Assembly: GCA_022071955.1 (NCBI GenBank)
Contig: JAJVIM010000006.1
Coordinates: forward strand, 1 to 58,913
Direction: 5' to 3'
Source of the DNA: Anaerolineae bacterium
GTDB taxonomy: Bacteria; Chloroflexota; Anaerolineae; 4572-78; J111
DNA length: 58,913 bases
Each line of letters begins with the position of its first letter. The stretch's first letter is position 1. Made by a program: the position numbers and the translations under genes. Below, in pieces: positions 56,532 to 58,913 of this stretch. Below the pieces are notes generated by a model. The model saw nothing but the letters and a program-made list of their open reading frames with translations. It made no database searches and was not told where the DNA came from.

Positions 56532-58913
56532 ATGGTGCCGATCAAGCGTTTTAGCCTGATTTTTTTGATATTGTGCGCATTTGCCCTGCTGCCCCTCCAG
56601 CCGGCCCGGGCGCAAAACCCCGACGACGTTGTGACTCAAATTTTGGAGCAAATGTCGGTTGAAGACAAAGTAGGGCAGCTTTTTTTGGTGCCCTTTGTCG
56701 GCGCCGATGCCAACCCCGACTCCGAAGTGTGGCAGCTTATCACCGAATACAAAGTTGGCGGCGTCATATTGCTCTCATCAAACAGCAATTTCAATAACGA
56801 TGAGTCAGCCCCCCGCCAAATTACAGAGCTAACCAACCAGCTCAAAACCATCGCGTTTAATACCAACGGCGTGCCGCTGCTGGTAGCCATTGATCACGAA
56901 GGCGACGGTTTTCCGTACACCCGCATTACCCGCGGGCTAACACCCGTGCCCAGCCAAATGGCCATCGGCGCTACCTGGGACCCGGCCAAAGCCGAAGCCG
57001 TTGGCAAGCTTGTTGGGCAGGAACTATCGGCGCTGGGCATTAATCTGCTGCTGGGGCCAAACCTGGATGTGCTCAACGACCCCCGCCCCACCGGCCGCGG
57101 CGACATCGGCATTAGAGTTTTTGGCGGCGACCCCTACTGGGTGGGCCAATTGGGCCGAGCCTACATTCGGGGCATCCACGCAGGCAGCGACGGCCGGGTG
57201 GCTACCGTGGCCAAACATTTCCCCGGCCACGGCGGCAGCGACCGCCTGCCCGATAACGAGGTGGCCACGGTTGACAAATCGCTGCAAGAATTGCGCCGGA
57301 TCGAACTGCCGCCCTTTTTTGCGGCCACGGTAGACAACCCGGATGACCCGCAGGGCAAAACCGATGCGCTGATGTCGAGCCACATTCGCTACCGCGGTTT
57401 TCAGGGCGATATCCGCCAATTCACTTCGCCCATCAGCTTTGACGCCGAAGGGATGTCTACCCTGCTCAAACTGCCGGAGATCAGCCCCTGGCGCAAAGCC
57501 GGCGGCGTGATTGTGAGCGATGCGCTGGGCGTGCCGGCGGTGCGCAAACATTTCGACCCCACCCTGCAAACTTTTCCCCACCGGCGCATTGCCAAAGAGG
57601 CGTTTTTGGCCGGCAACGATGTGCTCAGCCTGGTGCAGTTCGATCTGAAATCGATCTGGAGCGACCAGTTTGCCAACATCAAAGACACTATTTTCTTTTT
57701 CCGCACCGAATATATCAACAACCCGGCCTTTGCCGCGCAGGTTGACGCCTCGGTTGAGCGAATTTTACGGCTCAAACTTAATCTTTATCCCCAACTCACG
57801 CTCGACGCACTCAATAACGATCCCAACGCGGCGCTTGAAGTTGCCGCCCAACCGCGCCCGGTAGTCAACGAGATTGCCCGCTCCAGCCTGACGCTGCTGT
57901 ACCCCTCGCCGGAAGAACTGCGCCAGCGCATCCCCGAGCCGCCCCGACCCGGCGACAACATTCTGATTATTAACGATACCCGCTACGCCCGCGAATGTTT
58001 TCTGGATTCGTGCCAGCCGCAGGAGCTTTACATTCCGCGCACCACCGTGCAGGATACCATTTTGCGGCTGTACGGCCCCGGCGCAACCGGGCAAATCCAG
58101 CCCGATAACATCAGCACCATCACCTTTTCCGAGCTGAAACAGGCGCTCAGCGGTTCTATTTTTTCGGCCGGTGAAATTCCAGCCGAACAGGAAGAAAATA
58201 AAGCCATCCAGCTTCCGGCGGATGAAGTTAAAGCCAAAATTCAGGAAGCCGACTGGCTGATTTTTGTAGCCCTTGATTTGAACATCAGCCGCTTCCCGGA
58301 TTCTGACGCGCTCAAACTTTTTCTGAGCCAGGAAAGCGGCACCGTCCGCGACAAAAAAACGGTGGTGCTGGCCTTTAACGCCCCCTACTACCTGGACACC
58401 ACCGAAGTGACCAAACTGACGGCCTACTACGGCGCCTACAGCAAAACCCAACCCCACATTGAAGCCGCGGTTCGGGCGTTGTTTGGCGAGTCCGAGTTGC
58501 GCGGCGCGTCGCCGGTATCTGTTGACGGCATTGGCTACAAGCTGGTTGATGTGCTGGCCCCGGACCCCGAACAGGAACTGGCCGTTGAAATTACCGAAAC
58601 CATCCCGGAAGACGGCCAGGCCCCGGTAGATGTTACCGTTCGCACCGGGCCGGTAGTGGATTACAACGGCAATCCCGTGCCGGATGACACCCCCATCCAG
58701 TTTAAAGCGCTGCACAACGGCCGGGAAATCACCGCCGAGGTTGCCGATACGCGCCAGGGCAAAGCCGAAGCCACTCTGACCCTGACCGAACCGGGCCAAA
58801 TTGAAATTGTGGCCAGCGCGGGAGCGGTCGTGTCCAAGCAGCCGGTTAGAATGACGGTGATTGGTCCGCCAACTCCCACGCCCACAGAGGTAACGCCGGC
58901 CACGCTCACCCCG
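56532..58913 (+). CDS. Secreted GH3 beta-N-acetylhexosaminidase-like glycosidase (3' end cut by window)
   Basis: The frame is open to the right edge, giving 794 residues. A signal peptide (about 1-27, ending PARAQ) is followed by a GH3 TIM barrel: VAIDHEGDG, GPNLDVLNDPRP, KHFPGHGGS (the NagZ-type KHFPGHG motif) and GVIVSDALGV with the nucleophile Asp. Beyond residue 420 there is a Rossmann-like part of the C-terminal domain, then an Ig-like domain (VEITETIPEDGQAPVDVTV) and PTPTPTEVT, the start of a Thr/Pro stalk. It acts outside the cell, probably on amino sugars of peptidoglycan or chitin-like glycans. The start has no ribosome-binding site but TATCAT six bases before it. An overlapping minus-strand frame is not supported. 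Confidence 0.92.
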   Translation, partial: MVPIKRFSLIFLILCAFALLPLQPARAQNPDDVVTQILEQMSVEDKVGQLFLVPFVGADANPDSEVWQLITEYKVGGVILLSSNSNFNNDESAPRQITELTNQLKTIAFNTNGVPLLVAIDHEGDGFPYTRITRGLTPVPSQMAIGATWDPAKAEAVGKLVGQELSALGINLLLGPNLDVLNDPRPTGRGDIGIRVFGGDPYWVGQLGRAYIRGIHAGSDGRVATVAKHFPGHGGSDRLPDNEVATVDKSLQELRRIELPPFFAATVDNPDDPQGKTDALMSSHIRYRGFQGDIRQFTSPISFDAEGMSTLLKLPEISPWRKAGGVIVSDALGVPAVRKHFDPTLQTFPHRRIAKEAFLAGNDVLSLVQFDLKSIWSDQFANIKDTIFFFRTEYINNPAFAAQVDASVERILRLKLNLYPQLTLDALNNDPNAALEVAAQPRPVVNEIARSSLTLLYPSPEELRQRIPEPPRPGDNILIINDTRYARECFLDSCQPQELYIPRTTVQDTILRLYGPGATGQIQPDNISTITFSELKQALSGSIFSAGEIPAEQEENKAIQLPADEVKAKIQEADWLIFVALDLNISRFPDSDALKLFLSQESGTVRDKKTVVLAFNAPYYLDTTEVTKLTAYYGAYSKTQPHIEAAVRALFGESELRGASPVSVDGIGYKLVDVLAPDPEQELAVEITETIPEDGQAPVDVTVRTGPVVDYNGNPVPDDTPIQFKALHNGREITAEVADTRQGKAEATLTLTEPGQIEIVASAGAVVSKQPVRMTVIGPPTPTPTEVTPATLTP

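Noticed and set aside
57765..58799. 344-codon minus-strand frame near right edge
   Set aside because: The plus strand is open to the edge and encodes a clear GH3 enzyme; the minus-strand product is low-complexity and without motifs.

Overview
The window reads as a chromosomal segment of a Chloroflexota bacterium, probably an Anaerolineae/Ardenticatenia-type lineage. This is inferred from family content, not measured: a Thermus-like EF-P with arginine at the modification site, an ECF sigma/DUF5667 pair beside a Flp-type pilin, secreted proteins with Ser/Thr/Pro stalks, LPxTG-like tails, a Ser/Thr kinase with an extracellular domain, and a DUF2344 protein. The sequence is GC-rich apart from one clearly AT-richer block at about 27.85-32.29 kb. 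Genes are densely packed in short operons, often with 1-8 bp overlaps. No rRNA, tRNA, CRISPR array, complete transposase or phage gene was recognised.

Layout. 0-2.6 kb: 5' end of an unknown gene, an HDAC-family deacetylase, an HNH nuclease, and two copies of a nested G-rich/palindromic repeat. 2.6-10.1 kb: deoB, two secreted surface proteins (one ending in LPVTG, one with PA14-like and golvesin-like modules), small membrane proteins, a BMP-family protein without signal peptide, a Thr/Pro-rich membrane protein and a cNMP-binding protein. 10.3-15.4 kb: DinG-type exonuclease-helicase, efp, a Cys-rich protein, a CBS-ACT protein. 15.6-22.4 kb: EamA transporter, ParB-like protein, Lrp/AsnC regulator divergent from lysA, cdaA (c-di-AMP synthesis) and a long TPR protein. 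22.7-27.5 kb: lone receiver domain, fused CoA-transferase, inositol-phosphatase family enzyme, receptor-like Ser/Thr kinase.

27.5-32.8 kb: the most unusual block. A beheaded HAD hydrolase (27532-27852), an OmcA/MtrC-type decaheme lipoprotein with a collagen-like stalk (28281-30653) with a long structured leader, then a complete HAD of the same family directly behind a resident GNAT gene. It looks as if foreign DNA carrying an electron-transfer protein entered a GNAT-HAD operon and brought a replacement HAD. 33.1-37.4 kb: a saxitoxin-cluster-like trio (NodU-type carbamoyltransferase, SxtJ-like, DUF5989-like) fused into one operon with two XdhC-type molybdoenzyme maturation proteins.

37.6-46.4 kb: ECF sigma and anti-sigma-like protein, Flp-type pilin, HAD-IB phosphatase, HIT protein, BirA, HflX (apparently with an AUU start), a second LPxTG-like surface protein, LURP-one-like protein, aldo/keto reductase and DUF971. 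46.6-58.9 kb: polysaccharide deacetylase, selB with a coiled-coil partner, NUDIX, DUF2344, PatB-type aminotransferase, CDF transporter, GAF histidine kinase, and a secreted GH3 glycosidase running off the right edge.

Recurring themes are surface and cell-envelope proteins, several signalling layers (c-di-AMP, cNMP, Ser/Thr kinase, histidine kinase, ECF), leaderless-type starts with the -10 box 6-7 nt before the start codon, and structured repeats in the intergenic spaces.
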